Positions 1-11,156 of a stretch of 64,000 nt of DNA are shown piece by piece. How positions within the stretch are numbered: position 1 is the stretch's first letter; every line of letters begins with the position of its first letter. The translations under genes and the position numbers were made by a program. Source of the stretch: Klebsiella ornithinolytica NBRC 105727 = ATCC 31898 (lineage in GTDB: Bacteria > Pseudomonadota > Gammaproteobacteria > Enterobacterales > Enterobacteriaceae); contig NZ_BCYR01000015.1 in the NCBI RefSeq assembly GCF_001598295.1, positions 1-64,000 on the forward strand, in the 5' to 3' direction. The notes beneath the pieces were generated by a model, which was not told the origin of the DNA, ran no database searches, and saw only the letters and a program-made list of their open reading frames with translations.

Positions 1-5
1 TCAGT

Positions 6-35
6 AAAAAGCCCATCCTGACGGATGGGCTTTTT
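6..35 (+). terminator. rrn T2-like intrinsic terminator
   Basis: An eight-base-pair GC-rich stem (GCCCATCC / GGATGGGC, loop TGAC) is flanked by an A-run and a T-run. It closely resembles the T2 terminator at the end of E. coli rRNA operons. In K-12 the rrnA operon lies just before mobB, so this is most likely the tail of an rRNA operon outside the window; it can also end mobB transcription from the other side. Confidence 0.75.
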
Positions 36-121
36 GCGTTTTTATCGTTATTTATCCGCAACGCCTAATCTCGCAGGAATAACGCAGAACGGGCGCTATA
101 TTACGCCCATTGCTGAAATAC

Positions 122-637
122 TCACTGCCATTGCGCTTCTGCCAACCAGCGTAGAATAAACGCCGCGATCTGCGGAATATCGTTTAAATCTAACTGCGGG
201 AGTGATGTCTCTAATGGAGTATCGCTGACTACCGCAATCACATGCTCATCCAGGACGAGCTCCTCGACACGATGCCCACCCTGTTGCCGAAAAAGCAGGA
301 GCTTCGCTACCGGCTCATGCTTAAACCCTTCAACCAGAACCAAATCCAGCGTTGATGCATCCATCCTGCTAACCAGCCAGGCTAAATCCACCTCTTCTTC
401 ATCCGGCGTTTCAGTCATTAGCGCCCAGCGTTGTGAACTGGCGACAATCGTTTGAGCTGCCCCGGCTTTACGCAATTCATAGCTGTCCTTACCCGGCAGA
501 TCGACATCCATATTATGATGGGTATGCTTGATCAAACCCGGACGCAGGCCAGCAGCACACAATGCGGGGATTAATTTTTTTAACAGCGTTGTTTTACCGG
601 TACCACTCCAGGCGGAAATGGCGAGAACGGGGATCAT
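122..637 (-). CDS. mobB: Molybdopterin-guanine dinucleotide biosynthesis adaptor MobB
   Basis: GTP-binding partner of MobA in making the bis-MGD cofactor used by enzymes such as formate dehydrogenase. The 171-residue protein has an N-terminal P-loop (GTGKT at residues 12-16) and is close to the usual family length of about 175. It is the second gene of a mobA-mobB unit, overlapping the end of mobA by four bases, which suggests translational coupling. In E. coli MobB is dispensable and seems to enhance MobA. The fdo operon in this same window encodes a likely user of the cofactor. Confidence 0.95.
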   Translation of the reverse strand: MIPVLAISAWSGTGKTTLLKKLIPALCAAGLRPGLIKHTHHNMDVDLPGKDSYELRKAGAAQTIVASSQRWALMTETPDEEEVDLAWLVSRMDASTLDLVLVEGFKHEPVAKLLLFRQQGGHRVEELVLDEHVIAVVSDTPLETSLPQLDLNDIPQIAAFILRWLAEAQWQ

Positions 638-1215
638 GATTGCTCCTGTATGCCCTGCAAGTCATCAAGGGTATTGACGTTAATAAAGGCCGGGCGGACA
701 TCGCTGAAATCAACGCGATGTCCGCCGCTGTTGCGCATAAAAGCCATCACGCGTCGTTCGCCTGCGGCAAGATATGCCGCCAGATCGGGCATTAAACATC
801 GATGCATCAGGGTAATAGCGGGATGATCGCGTTCTCCGTCGTAAACCCAGACGACGGGAGCGGTCTGTTTCTGCTGTATAAAGCGCTCAGCCAGGAATGA
901 GGGGATAAAGGGGGTATCGCAGGGGCAGAAGAGGAACCATTCGCTCTGTGTCTGCTGCATCACGGATAGCATACCGGCTAATGGCCCCGGGAAGTCAGAG
1001 AGACTGTCGGAATACACCGGATACCCGCTTTCATACCAGCGTTCCAGATTACGGTTGGCACTGATAACCAGGTGGGTCACCTGAGGAGATAACGCATCTG
1101 CAACATGGCGCCATAATGGCTTACCATCGAGTAGCTGCAATCCCTTATCCGCACCTCCCATCCGCGTGGCCCTTCCGCCTGCTAATATAACGCCGGTTAT
1201 GACCTCGCCTTGCAT
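634..1215 (-). CDS. mobA: Molybdenum cofactor guanylyltransferase MobA
   Basis: Transfers GMP from GTP to molybdopterin to form the MGD cofactor in the cytoplasm. The 193-residue protein starts with the nucleotidyltransferase signature [11 protein letters not shown] (residues 11-21) followed by the conserved Lys, and has a CDTPF metal/nucleotide-binding motif in the middle. Length equals the family norm of 194. It leads the mobAB pair and is transcribed away from yihD, so the 71 bases between mobA and the yihD start should contain both promoters. Confidence 0.96.
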   Translation of the reverse strand: MQGEVITGVILAGGRATRMGGADKGLQLLDGKPLWRHVADALSPQVTHLVISANRNLERWYESGYPVYSDSLSDFPGPLAGMLSVMQQTQSEWFLFCPCDTPFIPSFLAERFIQQKQTAPVVWVYDGERDHPAITLMHRCLMPDLAAYLAAGERRVMAFMRNSGGHRVDFSDVRPAFINVNTLDDLQGIQEQS

Positions 1216-1286
1216 ATCAATATCGCCTCTTTCATTGTGGGATTGACCCTGTTAAGTTGTCGCTATCAAGAGTAAGGAGCATGACC

Positions 1287-1556
1287 ATGAAATGTAAACG
1301 TCTGAATGAAGTAATTGAACTCCTCCAGCCAGCCTGGCAGAAAGAGCCGGAGCTGAACCTGATGCAATTTTTGCAGAAACTCGCAAAAGAGGCCGGTTAC
1401 GACGGCGAGCTGGTCGATCTTTCCGACGATATCCTGATTTATCATCTGAAAATGCGTGATTCGGCAAAAGAAGCCGTTATTCCTGGTATTCAGAAAGATT
1501 ACGAAGAGGATTTCAAAACGGCCTTATTGCGCGCTCGCGGTGTGATTAAAGAGTAA
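1287..1556 (+). CDS. yihD: YihD, conserved DUF1040 protein
   Basis: An 89-residue soluble protein of the DUF1040 family, nearly identical in pattern to E. coli YihD; function unknown. Of the in-frame ATGs at 1281 and 1287 the second is preferred, because the TAAGGAG ribosome site at about 1272-1278 would be only two or three bases from the first. No membrane segment or known catalytic motif is visible. A CpxR-type box overlaps its stop codon, but that box serves srkA downstream. Confidence 0.92.
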   Translation: MKCKRLNEVIELLQPAWQKEPELNLMQFLQKLAKEAGYDGELVDLSDDILIYHLKMRDSAKEAVIPGIQKDYEEDFKTALLRARGVIKE

Positions 1557-1567
1557 AAGGTTGTAAG
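1553..1567 (+). promoter_or_regulatory. CpxR box upstream of srkA-dsbA
   Basis: GTAAAAGGTTGTAAG matches the CpxR consensus GTAAA-N5-GTAAA at all but the last base. It overlaps the yihD stop codon and lies 65 bases before srkA. In E. coli the srkA(yihE)-dsbA operon is a known Cpx target, so the site fits both position and biology. Confidence 0.8.
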
Positions 1568-1631
1568 TGCTGCCGCGGAACGAGTTATGAGATGATATCC
1601 TGAACTATTCCTAAGATTATCGGATGTCAGG

Positions 1632-2618
1632 ATGCACGATAAGGCTTTTAATTTTCAGACGCTAAACCCGGATACCATCGTCGATGGGCTATTCGATCTG
1701 GGGATGCGAGTGGACTCCGGGCTCACTCCGCTTAACAGCTATGAAAACCGCGTTTACCAGTTTCAGGACGAAGACCGCCATCGCTATGTGGTGAAGTTCT
1801 ATCGTCCTGAACGTTGGTCTGCCGAACAGATCCTCGAGGAACACCAGTTTACCCTCCAGCTCAAGCAGGAGGATGTTCCTGTTGCTGCGCCATTATTTTT
1901 CAATGACAGTACTCTTCATCAGCATCAGGGCTTCTATTTTGCCGTGTTCCCCAGCTTAGGTGGGCGCCAGTTTGAATCGGATAACCTCGATCAAATGGAG
2001 TCCGTCGGCCGTTATCTGGGGCGCTTGCACCAGACCGGGCGCAAAGCGCGTTTTGTCGCGCGCCCTGAGATAGGCGTGAATGAGTATTTGTTCGCGCCGC
2101 GGGACGTTTTTGAACACTCAACGCTGATCCCCTCAGCTCTGAAGAAGGACTTCCTCCGCGCCGCAGATAAGCTGATTGCTGCCGTTATCGCTCAATGGCA
2201 CGGCAACGCGGACATTCTGCGTCTGCACGGCGATTGTCATGCCGGTAATATTCTCTGGCGCGATGGTCCGCTTTTTGTTGATTTAGATGATGCCCGCAAC
2301 GGTCCGGCCATCCAGGATCTGTGGATGCTGCTGAACGGTGATAAAGCCGAGCAGCGAATGCAGCTGGAGATGATTGTTGAAGCTTATGAAGAATTCAGTC
2401 CGTTCAATTCAGACGAAATCGCCCTTATCGAACCTTTACGCGCCATGCGGTTAGTTTATTATCTGGCATGGTTGCTCAGGCGCTGGGACGATCCTGCTTT
2501 CCCTATTAATTTCCCCTGGCTTACCGGGGAAGATTACTGGCGGGGGCAGACAGCAACTTTTCTTGAGCAGGTGAAGGTTCTGCAAGAACCCCCTCTTCAG
2601 TTAACGCCAATGTATTAA
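1632..2618 (+). CDS. srkA: Stress response kinase A (SrkA/RdoA/YihE)
   Basis: Cytoplasmic Ser/Thr protein kinase with an aminoglycoside-phosphotransferase/choline-kinase-like fold; in E. coli it counters stress-induced cell death. The 328 residues equal the E. coli length. The Brenner-type catalytic motif HGDCHAGN puts the catalytic Asp at residue 201, and the metal-binding Asp of FVDLDD is at 217. It is followed by dsbA after 27 bases, and a CpxR box lies upstream, so srkA-dsbA is a Cpx-responsive operon as in E. coli. Confidence 0.96.
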   Translation: MHDKAFNFQTLNPDTIVDGLFDLGMRVDSGLTPLNSYENRVYQFQDEDRHRYVVKFYRPERWSAEQILEEHQFTLQLKQEDVPVAAPLFFNDSTLHQHQGFYFAVFPSLGGRQFESDNLDQMESVGRYLGRLHQTGRKARFVARPEIGVNEYLFAPRDVFEHSTLIPSALKKDFLRAADKLIAAVIAQWHGNADILRLHGDCHAGNILWRDGPLFVDLDDARNGPAIQDLWMLLNGDKAEQRMQLEMIVEAYEEFSPFNSDEIALIEPLRAMRLVYYLAWLLRRWDDPAFPINFPWLTGEDYWRGQTATFLEQVKVLQEPPLQLTPMY

Positions 2619-2645
2619 TCAGATATTTCCAGGAGAGACGTAAAC

Positions 2646-3269
2646 ATGAAAAAAATTTGGCTGGCGCTGGCTGGTATGATTCTGGCTTTTAGTGCTTCTG
2701 CGGCCCAGATCACCGACGGTAAGCAGTACATCACCCTTGATAAGCCCGTAGCCGGCGCGCCTCAGGTTCTTGAGTTCTTCTCGTTCTACTGCCCGCACTG
2801 CTATCAGTTTGAGGAAGTGCTGCACGTTTCTGATAACGTGAAGAAAAAGCTGCCGGAAGGCGCCAAAATGACCAAGTACCACGTTGAATTCCTCGGACCT
2901 TTGGGTAAAGACTTAACCCAGGCATGGGCCGTCGCGATGGCGCTGGGCGTTGAAGATAAGATCACCGTGCCGATGTTTGAAGCGGTACAGAAGACCCAGA
3001 CCGTGCAGACCGTGGCGGATATTCGTAAAGTCTTCGTTGACGCTGGCGTGAAAGGCGAAGACTACGATGCGGCATGGAATAGCTTTGTCGTGAAATCCCT
3101 GGTTGCTCAGCAGGAAAAAGCGGCTGCTGACTTCCAGCTGCAGGGCGTACCGGCAATGTACGTCGACGGCAAATATCAGCTGAACCCGCAGGGAATGGAT
3201 ACCAGCAATATGGACGCCTTTGTCGCCCAGTATGCGGATAGCGTTAAGCAGCTGGTTGAGAAGAAGTAA
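2646..3269 (+). CDS. dsbA: Thiol:disulfide interchange protein DsbA
   Basis: Periplasmic oxidase that puts disulfide bonds into exported proteins and is re-oxidised by DsbB. A typical Sec signal peptide ends at about residue 19 (AFSASA). The thioredoxin-fold active site is C49-P50-H51-C52 in precursor numbering, and the cis-proline loop reads GVPAM. The 207 residues match the family (208 in E. coli). It is second in the srkA-dsbA operon and ends at a strong bidirectional terminator facing yihG. Confidence 0.97.
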   Translation: MKKIWLALAGMILAFSASAAQITDGKQYITLDKPVAGAPQVLEFFSFYCPHCYQFEEVLHVSDNVKKKLPEGAKMTKYHVEFLGPLGKDLTQAWAVAMALGVEDKITVPMFEAVQKTQTVQTVADIRKVFVDAGVKGEDYDAAWNSFVVKSLVAQQEKAAADFQLQGVPAMYVDGKYQLNPQGMDTSNMDAFVAQYADSVKQLVEKK

Positions 3270-3299
3270 AAAAAAAGCCGGTCACTGACCGGCTTTTTT
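3268..3299 (+). terminator. Bidirectional terminator between dsbA and yihG
   Basis: Nine-base-pair stem AAGCCGGTC / GACCGGCTT with a three-base loop, preceded by a run of A and followed by a run of T, so it can act in both directions between the convergent dsbA and yihG. In K-12 a yihF gene sits between these two genes; here there is no room for it. Confidence 0.88.
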
Positions 3300-3344
3300 C
3301 ATATCTCTCTTAAACCGCCTGTGGAGGTGGCATGGTTATCAGGT

Positions 3345-4253
3345 TCAACGCTCTTCGCGTCCTTTTGTCCGCATGATTTCCGTCAGCTGACAGTCTTTCT
3401 CTTCCCACAGTTCATTCAACCAACGCTGGAAACGGCGCTTAAAGTTTTTGTCATTCACGTAGTCGCCGTGCAGATCTTCCGCCACGGGAATGAGATTAAC
3501 GCGAACAACAATACGCGTCAGTCGACCGCTTAACATATCGTAAAATGGCCTCTGGTTGTTCTCCGGATAGCAAAGCGTGACGTTCAACAGCTTATCGAAC
3601 TGAGCACCGAGCACGTTCAACGCCATCGCGATACCTGCGGCCTTCGGTGGCAATAAATTGCGATAAGGTGAACGAGTTTGCCGCTGCTTATCTTCGGTAA
3701 AACGCGAACCTTCTACAAAATTGACGATGGTCGTCGGATGCGAGCGAAATTTCTCGCAGGAGCGGCGAGTGGTTTCAACATCTTTACCGCGACGCTCAGG
3801 ATGGCGAATTAAATAGCCTCGCGAGTAGCGACGCATAAAGGGCATATCCAGCGCCCAGCAGGCAAGCCCGATAAAAGGTACCCACGCCAGCTGTTGCTTA
3901 AGGAAGTACTTATTCATAGGGATATGCTTGCGAAACAACACGCAGAGCACCACGATATCCGCCCAGCTGTGATGATTGCTGATAAGCAGATACCAGTTTT
4001 TCTTGCTCAGCCCTTCAAGACCTTGCACGTCCCACGTCAGTCTGGGATTCAGATAGAGCAGCAGTGCCAACCCTTCGCACCAGCAATACATCATGAAATT
4101 GCAGAAACGGGAAATCGCATGCCATACCGCAGGGATGGGGACAAGAAGTTTAATCAGCCCGGCGATGATTATCGGTACGGAACAGATAATGGTGACTAAG
4201 ATGGTAAGGGCGATACTCAGCGGAAGTGTTATTGCAGCGAGTAATCTCGACAT
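3345..4253 (-). CDS. yihG: YihG, PlsC-family acyltransferase
   Basis: Membrane-associated lysophospholipid (1-acyl-sn-glycerol-3-phosphate) acyltransferase homologue that would acylate lysophosphatidic acid at the inner membrane. The acyltransferase HX4D motif is seen as HHSWAD at residues 94-99, and a glycerol-phosphate-binding-like block (NFVEGSRFT) follows. The N-terminal 40 residues are hydrophobic and should anchor it. Its 302 residues compare with 310 in E. coli. It is convergent with dsbA and divergent from polA. Confidence 0.9.
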   Translation of the reverse strand: MSRLLAAITLPLSIALTILVTIICSVPIIIAGLIKLLVPIPAVWHAISRFCNFMMYCWCEGLALLLYLNPRLTWDVQGLEGLSKKNWYLLISNHHSWADIVVLCVLFRKHIPMNKYFLKQQLAWVPFIGLACWALDMPFMRRYSRGYLIRHPERRGKDVETTRRSCEKFRSHPTTIVNFVEGSRFTEDKQRQTRSPYRNLLPPKAAGIAMALNVLGAQFDKLLNVTLCYPENNQRPFYDMLSGRLTRIVVRVNLIPVAEDLHGDYVNDKNFKRRFQRWLNELWEEKDCQLTEIMRTKGREER

Positions 4254-4649
4254 AGTTAGTTTATTCAGAAAGTTAGGCTGATAAAGAGCGCAGTTAAACC
4301 GTGCAAGAGGCTGATTTTACCAGAAAACGCAGCAAATGACGGGTCTTACCAGAACAGAAAAAACGGCGGATCTTATATCCACATGGAACATTGAGTCATT
4401 AGAAAGGTATTAAAAGCAAGGATCAATCATTAACTTTATGATAAATAAACTTAAATTATGTTTTTTGTTATTTTATTTCAGACCAGACAGCTATCCTTAT
4501 AAAACTATGCACAAAGTTATCCACAGATATTACTGCCGCACGATCGACCGGATCAACGAATCTTTTTGGTGAAATGCGGGAAAAATTCAGGTTTTCAGGC
4601 CTGTCTGTGGCATCCTTTACCCATAATCTGATAAACAGGCACGGAAATT
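4254..4649 (+). promoter_or_regulatory. yihG/polA divergent intergenic region with a DnaA box
   Basis: AT-rich 396-base region with no credible gene. It contains a perfect DnaA box TTATCCACA at 4517-4525, about 125 bases before polA, and a TATAAA -10 candidate for polA at 4498-4503. Stimulation of polA by DnaA has been reported in E. coli, so the box is probably functional. No other clear structure is seen. Confidence 0.6.
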
Positions 4650-7436
4650 ATGGTTCAGATCCCAGAAAACCCACTTATCCTCGTTGACGGCTCCTCTTAC
4701 CTCTACCGGGCGTATCACGCTTTCCCGCCGCTGACTAACAGCGCCGGAGAACCGACAGGCGCTATGTATGGCGTGCTGAATATGCTGCGAAGCCTGATCC
4801 TCCAGTATCAACCCACGCACGCCGTTGTGGTTTTTGATGCCAAAGGGAAAACTTTCCGTGACGAACTGTTTGAGCATTACAAATCCCATCGTCCGCCGAT
4901 GCCGGACGATCTGCGGGCGCAGATCGAACCGCTGCATACTATGGTGAAAGCGATGGGGCTGCCGCTGATGGCTGTGCCTGGCGTCGAAGCGGACGATGTG
5001 ATCGGAACTCTGGCGCGCGAAGCAGAAAAAGCGGGCCGCCCGGTGCTCATCAGTACCGGTGATAAAGATATGGCGCAGCTGGTCACGCCGGGAATTACCC
5101 TGATTAATACCATGACCAATACCATTCTTGGCCCGGAAGAAGTAGTGACGAAGTACGGCGTTCCGCCAGAGCTGATTATTGACTTCCTGGCGCTGATGGG
5201 CGACTCCTCCGATAACATTCCAGGCGTACCCGGCGTGGGCGAGAAAACGGCCCAGGCGCTGCTGCAGGGGCTGGGTGGGCTGGATACGTTGTACGCTGAG
5301 CCAGAAAAAATTGCCGGTTTGACTTTCCGCGGCGCCAAAACGATGGCGGCGAAACTGGAGCAGAATAAAGAGGTGGCCTACCTCTCGTATCAGCTGGCGA
5401 CGATTAAAACCGACGTCGAGCTGGATCTGAGCTGTGAAGAGCTGCACGTGCTGCCGCCGGCGGCGGATGATCTGTTGGCTCTGTTCAAAAAATATGAATT
5501 TAAGCGCTGGATCACCGATGTTGAATCCGGCAAATGGATGCAGTCAAAAGGCGTTAAGCCAGCTGCAAAACCGGCTGAAGCGGCGGCAGTAGCGGAAGAA
5601 GAAGCCGAGGTGGTAGCGACACTGTCTGCGGAAAACTACGTCACTATTCTTGATGAGCAGACGCTGATCGAATGGATCGAGAAGCTGAAAAAAGCGCCGC
5701 TGTTTGCGTTTGATACCGAAACGGACAGCCTGGATAATATCTCCGCCAATATGGTCGGCCTGTCGTTTGCCATTGAGCCCGGCGTTGCAGCCTATGTACC
5801 GGTTGCGCATGATTATCTCGATGCACCGGATCAGATCTCCCGCGAACGCGTACTGACGTTGTTGAAACCTCTGCTGGAAGACGAGAATCTGCTGAAGGTC
5901 GGGCAAAACCTGAAATATGACCGTGGAATTCTGGCGAACTATGATATTGAGCTACGCGGCATCGCTTTTGACACCATGCTGGAATCCTACATTCTTGATA
6001 GCGTGGCGGGCCGCCATGATATGGACAGCCTTGCCGACCGCTGGCTGAAGCATAAAACGATTACCTTTGAAGAGATTGCAGGCAAAGGTAAAAATCAGCT
6101 CACCTTTAACCAGATCGCGCTGGAAGAAGCTGGCCGCTACGCGGCGGAAGATGCCGACGTCACTCTGCAGCTGCACCTGAAGATGTGGCCGAAGCTGCAG
6201 CAGCATGAAGGTCCGCTGAATATCTTTAAGCATATTGAGATGCCGCTGGTACCGGTGCTCTCTCGCGTGGAACGTAACGGCGTCAACATTGATCCGGCTG
6301 TACTGCACGCTCATTCGCAGGAGATCGCCAGGCGCCTGATCGAACTGGAACAGAAAGCCTACGAGATCGCTGGTGAAGAGTTCAATCTCTCTTCACCCAA
6401 ACAGCTTCAAACTATTTTGTTTGAAAAACAAGGCATTAAACCGCTGAAGAAAACACCGGGCGGTGCGCCTTCAACCTCCGAGGAAGTGCTCGAAGAACTG
6501 GCGCTGGACTATCCGCTACCGAAAGTTATTCTCGAATATCGCGGACTGGCGAAGCTGAAGTCGACATATACCGACAAGCTACCGCTGATGATTAACCCCA
6601 AAACCGGCCGCGTGCATACCTCTTATCACCAGGCGGTAACGGCGACGGGGCGTCTCTCCTCCACCGATCCTAACCTGCAGAACATTCCGGTGCGTAACGA
6701 AGAGGGGCGTCGTATTCGTCAGGCATTTATCGCGCCGCCGGATTACCTCATCGTCTCTGCCGACTACTCGCAAATTGAGTTGCGCATTATGGCGCATCTG
6801 TCGCGTGACAAGGGGCTGCTGACCGCGTTTGCGGAAGGTAAAGATATCCACCGCGCAACGGCGGCAGAGGTCTTTGGCCTGCCGCTGGAGAGCGTAAGCA
6901 GCGAGCAGCGTCGCAGTGCCAAGGCGATTAACTTTGGTCTGATTTATGGCATGAGCGCATTTGGCCTCGCACGGCAGCTCAATATTCCGCGCAAAGAAGC
7001 GCAGAAATATATGGACCTCTATTTTGAGCGCTATCCGGGCGTCCTTGATTACATGGAGCGTACCCGGGCACAGGCAAAAGAGCAGGGCTATGTCGAAACG
7101 CTGGATGGCCGTCGCCTTTACCTTCCGGACATCAAATCCAGCAACGGCGCCCGTCGTGCCGGCGCCGAACGTGCGGCGATCAACGCCCCGATGCAGGGGA
7201 CGGCGGCTGACATTATCAAGCGCGCAATGATCGCCGTTGATGAATGGCTGCTGACCGAGAAGCCGCGGGTGCGGATGATCATGCAGGTGCACGATGAACT
7301 GGTCTTTGAAGTGCACAAAGATGACCTTGATGCCGTGGCGAAAAAGGTGCACGAACTGATGGAGAACAGCACCACGCTGGCGGTACCGCTGCTGGTGGAA
7401 GTAGGAAGCGGAGAAAACTGGGATCAAGCGCACTAA
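4650..7436 (+). CDS. polA: DNA polymerase I
   Basis: Repair and Okazaki-fragment-maturation polymerase with 5'-3' exonuclease, 3'-5' proofreading exonuclease and polymerase domains. At 928 residues it has the same length as E. coli PolA. The N-terminal third is the 5' nuclease domain with its helix-hairpin-helix ([10 protein letters not shown]). The proofreading domain begins at about residue 325 with an intact DxE motif (FDTETD). Polymerase motif A (DYSQIELR), motif B ([15 protein letters not shown]) and motif C (VHDELVFE) are all present. A DnaA box lies upstream, and the spf RNA gene follows in the same direction. Confidence 0.98.
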   Translation: MVQIPENPLILVDGSSYLYRAYHAFPPLTNSAGEPTGAMYGVLNMLRSLILQYQPTHAVVVFDAKGKTFRDELFEHYKSHRPPMPDDLRAQIEPLHTMVKAMGLPLMAVPGVEADDVIGTLAREAEKAGRPVLISTGDKDMAQLVTPGITLINTMTNTILGPEEVVTKYGVPPELIIDFLALMGDSSDNIPGVPGVGEKTAQALLQGLGGLDTLYAEPEKIAGLTFRGAKTMAAKLEQNKEVAYLSYQLATIKTDVELDLSCEELHVLPPAADDLLALFKKYEFKRWITDVESGKWMQSKGVKPAAKPAEAAAVAEEEAEVVATLSAENYVTILDEQTLIEWIEKLKKAPLFAFDTETDSLDNISANMVGLSFAIEPGVAAYVPVAHDYLDAPDQISRERVLTLLKPLLEDENLLKVGQNLKYDRGILANYDIELRGIAFDTMLESYILDSVAGRHDMDSLADRWLKHKTITFEEIAGKGKNQLTFNQIALEEAGRYAAEDADVTLQLHLKMWPKLQQHEGPLNIFKHIEMPLVPVLSRVERNGVNIDPAVLHAHSQEIARRLIELEQKAYEIAGEEFNLSSPKQLQTILFEKQGIKPLKKTPGGAPSTSEEVLEELALDYPLPKVILEYRGLAKLKSTYTDKLPLMINPKTGRVHTSYHQAVTATGRLSSTDPNLQNIPVRNEEGRRIRQAFIAPPDYLIVSADYSQIELRIMAHLSRDKGLLTAFAEGKDIHRATAAEVFGLPLESVSSEQRRSAKAINFGLIYGMSAFGLARQLNIPRKEAQKYMDLYFERYPGVLDYMERTRAQAKEQGYVETLDGRRLYLPDIKSSNGARRAGAERAAINAPMQGTAADIIKRAMIAVDEWLLTEKPRVRMIMQVHDELVFEVHKDDLDAVAKKVHELMENSTTLAVPLLVEVGSGENWDQAH

Positions 7437-7583
7437 GTATTCAGTGGATAAGGTGATTTTCTGTAAGTAAGCAACATAACTTATAGCGTTTTGTGATGAT
7501 CATTTGAATTTGCTATGTAAAGAGTGAAAAAAAACTACAAAAAGTGCTTTCTCCGTAACCGAAAGAAGAGTAGAGTTAATGAC

Positions 7584-7692
7584 GTAGGGTACAGAGGTAA
7601 GATGTTCTATCTTTCAGACCTTTTACTTCACGTAATCGGATTTGGCTGAATATTTTAGCCGCCCCGGTCATTTATGACCGGGGCGTTTTTTA
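7584..7692 (+). ncRNA. spf: Spot 42 small RNA
   Basis: A 109-nucleotide Hfq-binding RNA that represses genes of secondary carbon metabolism (for example galK in E. coli) and is itself repressed by CRP-cAMP. The 5' end GTAGGGTACAGAGG, the interior and the strong terminator stem (CGCCCCGGTC / GACCGGGGCG plus T-run, 7660-7690) match E. coli Spot 42, and the position between polA and engB is the conserved one. The 147 bases before it hold its promoter; no good CRP site could be assigned by eye. Confidence 0.95.
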
Positions 7693-7739
7693 TTGCGCGA
7701 AAGAAAATTTTGGCGGACTGCGGTGGGCTGATGATGCAG

Positions 7740-7771
7740 CCCGGATAAGGCGTCAGGCGCCGCTATCCGGG
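7740..7771. repeat. REP/PU-type palindromic element
   Basis: CCCGGATA ... TATCCGGG imperfect palindrome of the enterobacterial REP family, in the 3' space between spf and the convergent engB gene. Such elements often stabilise transcripts or bind gyrase/IHF. Confidence 0.7.
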
Positions 7772-7784
7772 AAAACAACGGCGA

Positions 7785-8417
7785 TTACTCTCCGTCGGCG
7801 ATCTCTTCCTGAGGAGGGATCTCATTAAACCAGCTGTCGAGCTTCTGACGCAGCTTATCCACGCCTGTTTTTTTCAGCGAAGAGAAGGGTTCAACCTGCA
7901 CATCGCCGTTAAAGGCAAGAACCGCTTCACGCACCATATTCACCTGCGCTTTACGTGCGCCGCTGGCCAGCTTATCGGCTTTGGTGAGCAGAACCAGAAC
8001 CTGGATATCGCTTTCTACCGCCCATTCGATCATTTGCTGATCGAGGTCTTTCAGCGGATGACGGATATCCATCAGCACCACCAGTCCTTTCAGGCACAGA
8101 CGTTTCTCCAGGTATTCACCCAGCGCGCGCTGCCATTTGATCTTCATCTCCTCCGGGACCTGAGCGTAGCCGTAACCCGGCAGGTCGACCAGGCGTTTGC
8201 CTTCGGCGACTTCAAACAGGTTGATTAGCTGGGTGCGGCCAGGGGTCTTAGAAGTACGCGCCAGGCTTTTCTGGTTGGTGAGCGTATTCAGGGCGCTGGA
8301 TTTCCCCGCATTTGAGCGACCAGCAAAGGCAACTTCGATACCCGTATCGGATGGAAGATGGCGGATATCGGGTGCGCTGGTGACAAAATGCGTCTGTTGA
8401 TAGTTCCAGTTAGTCAA
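7785..8417 (-). CDS. engB: Ribosome biogenesis GTP-binding protein EngB (YihA/YsxC)
   Basis: Essential small TRAFAC GTPase needed for large-subunit ribosome assembly. The 210 residues equal E. coli YihA. G1 is GRSNAGKSS (residues 33-41), G3 is DLPGYG and G4 is TKAD. It is a monocistronic gene facing the spf terminator, with its promoter in the 8418-8500 region, back to back with the csrC promoter region. Confidence 0.96.
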   Translation of the reverse strand: MTNWNYQQTHFVTSAPDIRHLPSDTGIEVAFAGRSNAGKSSALNTLTNQKSLARTSKTPGRTQLINLFEVAEGKRLVDLPGYGYAQVPEEMKIKWQRALGEYLEKRLCLKGLVVLMDIRHPLKDLDQQMIEWAVESDIQVLVLLTKADKLASGARKAQVNMVREAVLAFNGDVQVEPFSSLKKTGVDKLRQKLDSWFNEIPPQEEIADGE

Positions 8418-8688
8418 GACTGTCGTCTCCGTTAAATAAGGCTATGGCGGGGATTATACCTGAACAGCAGAAAAAGGCTGTTTTTACCGCATCCTCTGTC
8501 GTAAGTAAAAACCCCTCTCTTTGTGAGACATTGTCCATTCAATGTCGAGGCAATCGATGAGAAACAACGGGGGTTGGTCGTGTTAAAACATTAAAAATCA
8601 TACAATTAACACTATAGAACAATCTTAAATAGCTATTTTTACTCTGAGGGTTGGTTGTAGGATGGGATTAAAACGGTAAAGTAAGGGG
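8418..8688 (+). promoter_or_regulatory. engB/csrC intergenic region with UvrY-type site
   Basis: No gene is seen here. TGTGAGACATTGTCC at 8522-8536 resembles the UvrY (BarA-UvrY response regulator) site upstream of csrC in E. coli and sits about 155 bases before the RNA, as expected for this activator. A TAAAGT -10 candidate for csrC is at 8677-8682. Confidence 0.55.
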
Positions 8689-8938
8689 CACAGGCAAGGA
8701 AGCCGACAGGATAGTGACTCAGGATGAGTTGTCAGGAGCGCCAGGAGGGCGAAGACCCGGGATTAATGTCAGGATGACCAACGTCTGGAGACGTTTTAAC
8801 AAGGAAAAGGACATAACAGGGACTGTTATTGGCTAAAGGAAAGACAGGGTGCGTCGTGAGCTAACAGGGAAAGTGGAAACCCGCTAAGGGTTATCAGTGA
8901 GGAAAAAGGCGGCAGAGTAATCTGTCGCCTTTTTTCTT
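8689..8938 (+). ncRNA. csrC: CsrC, CsrA-sequestering small RNA
   Basis: RNA antagonist of the global translational regulator CsrA. About fifteen GGA triplets (CAGGA, AAGGA, CAGGGA and similar) are spread along the transcript, many in short hairpin loops, which is the hallmark of Csr RNAs. The blocks TGACTCAGGATGAG and GGAGCGCCAGGAGG, and the terminator (AGGCGGCAGA..TCTGTCGCCT plus T-run, 8904-8937), match E. coli CsrC, as does the position between engB and yihI. The 5' end is estimated from the -10 element, to within a few bases. Confidence 0.93.
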
Positions 8939-9004
8939 TGCTTGCTTTCTGCTAGATTCCGCCTCAATTCTATACTGAAGAAAACGAATCTGAAGATTAC
9001 CTAT

Positions 9005-9511
9005 ATGAAAAAACCGACATCCGTACCCCGTGGCAAAACGCATCGCAAGACACGTGAAGAAATGAATCAGGAATCCCGCGATCGCAAACGCCAGAAGAAA
9101 CATCGTGGTCACGCGGCAGGAAGTCGCGCAACCGGCGGTGATGCCGCGTCATCCGGCAAAAAACAGAGCCAGCAGCAAGATCCGCGTATTGGGAGTAAAA
9201 AACCGATTCCGCTGGGCGTGACTGAAAGCACCCCGGCTACTAAGCAGCACAAACCGAAGAGCGAGAAACCTATGCTTTCACCACAGGCTGAGCTGGATTT
9301 GCTGGAAAACGATGAGCGCCTGGACGCGCTGCTGGAACGTCTGGAAGAGGGGGGCACCCTGAATGCTGAAGAGCAGTCGTGGGTCGATGCCAAACTCGAT
9401 CGTATTGATGAGCTGATGCAGCAGCTTGGCCTGTCCTACGATGATGACGAGGATGAGGAAGAAGAAGAGCGTCAGGAAGATATGATGCGTCTGCTGAAGG
9501 GTGGAAACTAA
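9005..9511 (+). CDS. yihI: Der GTPase-activating protein YihI
   Basis: Activates the ribosome-assembly GTPase Der (EngA). The 168 residues match E. coli YihI (169). The N-terminal half is strongly basic ([22 protein letters not shown]) and the C-terminus strongly acidic ([10 protein letters not shown]), the typical charge split of this family. An upstream in-frame start at 8942 lies in the csrC terminator region and was rejected; [11 protein letters not shown] at 9005 is the conserved start. It is followed by a possible small membrane ORF and hemN. Confidence 0.94.
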   Translation: MKKPTSVPRGKTHRKTREEMNQESRDRKRQKKHRGHAAGSRATGGDAASSGKKQSQQQDPRIGSKKPIPLGVTESTPATKQHKPKSEKPMLSPQAELDLLENDERLDALLERLEEGGTLNAEEQSWVDAKLDRIDELMQQLGLSYDDDEDEEEEERQEDMMRLLKGGN

Positions 9512-9514
9512 CGT

Positions 9515-9697
9515 TTGCACTCAATCGGATTCCCGGTCCTGCTTATAACCCTTTTGGTTGTATGTTATCTGCTGTGGTTATTCGTTAAACTACGACGGTT
9601 GTCGCGGCGTCAGAAATGGCTGCGCAACCGGCTCATCACCCGAGGTGCGGTTGGGCCGGGGCGGCGTACCCGCCGACGGCACCATCGGAAGGAGTGA
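9515..9697 (+). CDS. Possible small membrane protein between yihI and hemN
   Basis: A 60-codon frame starting with TTG directly after the yihI stop; the GGGTGG at the end of yihI could serve as ribosome site. It has one strong hydrophobic segment (residues 6-24, VLLITLLVVCYLLWLFV) followed by a very basic tail. In Vibrio and relatives a DUF2489 membrane protein gene lies between yihI and hemN, so this could be a truncated remnant of it, or merely chance coding capacity. The frame ends just before the hemN start. Expression is not shown. Confidence 0.35.
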   Translation: MHSIGFPVLLITLLVVCYLLWLFVKLRRLSRRQKWLRNRLITRGAVGPGRRTRRRHHRKE

Positions 9698-9699
9698 GC

Positions 9700-11073
<1,374 letters not shown>

Positions 11074-11080
11074 CTCTGCA

Positions 11081-11153
11081 ATGCCGGGCGGCACTTCGTT
11101 TGCCCGGCCGACGGATTCTGTAGGCCCGGTAAGCATAGTGCCACCGGGCATGA
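11081..11153. repeat. REP pair (BIME-like) between hemN and glnG
   Basis: Two REP-like blocks (ATGCCGGGCGGCAC...TGCCCGGCCGA and TAGGCCCGGTAAGC...GCCACCGGGCAT) in the 3' space between the convergent hemN and glnG genes. No T-tract terminator is visible. Confidence 0.65.
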
Positions 11154-11156
11154 CAT

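Noticed and set aside
7492-7507. Possible CRP site upstream of spf (TGTGATGATCATTTGA)
   Set aside because: The left half is perfect but the right half matches poorly, and it is about 90 bases before the RNA; not strong enough to annotate, though CRP control of spf is known in E. coli.
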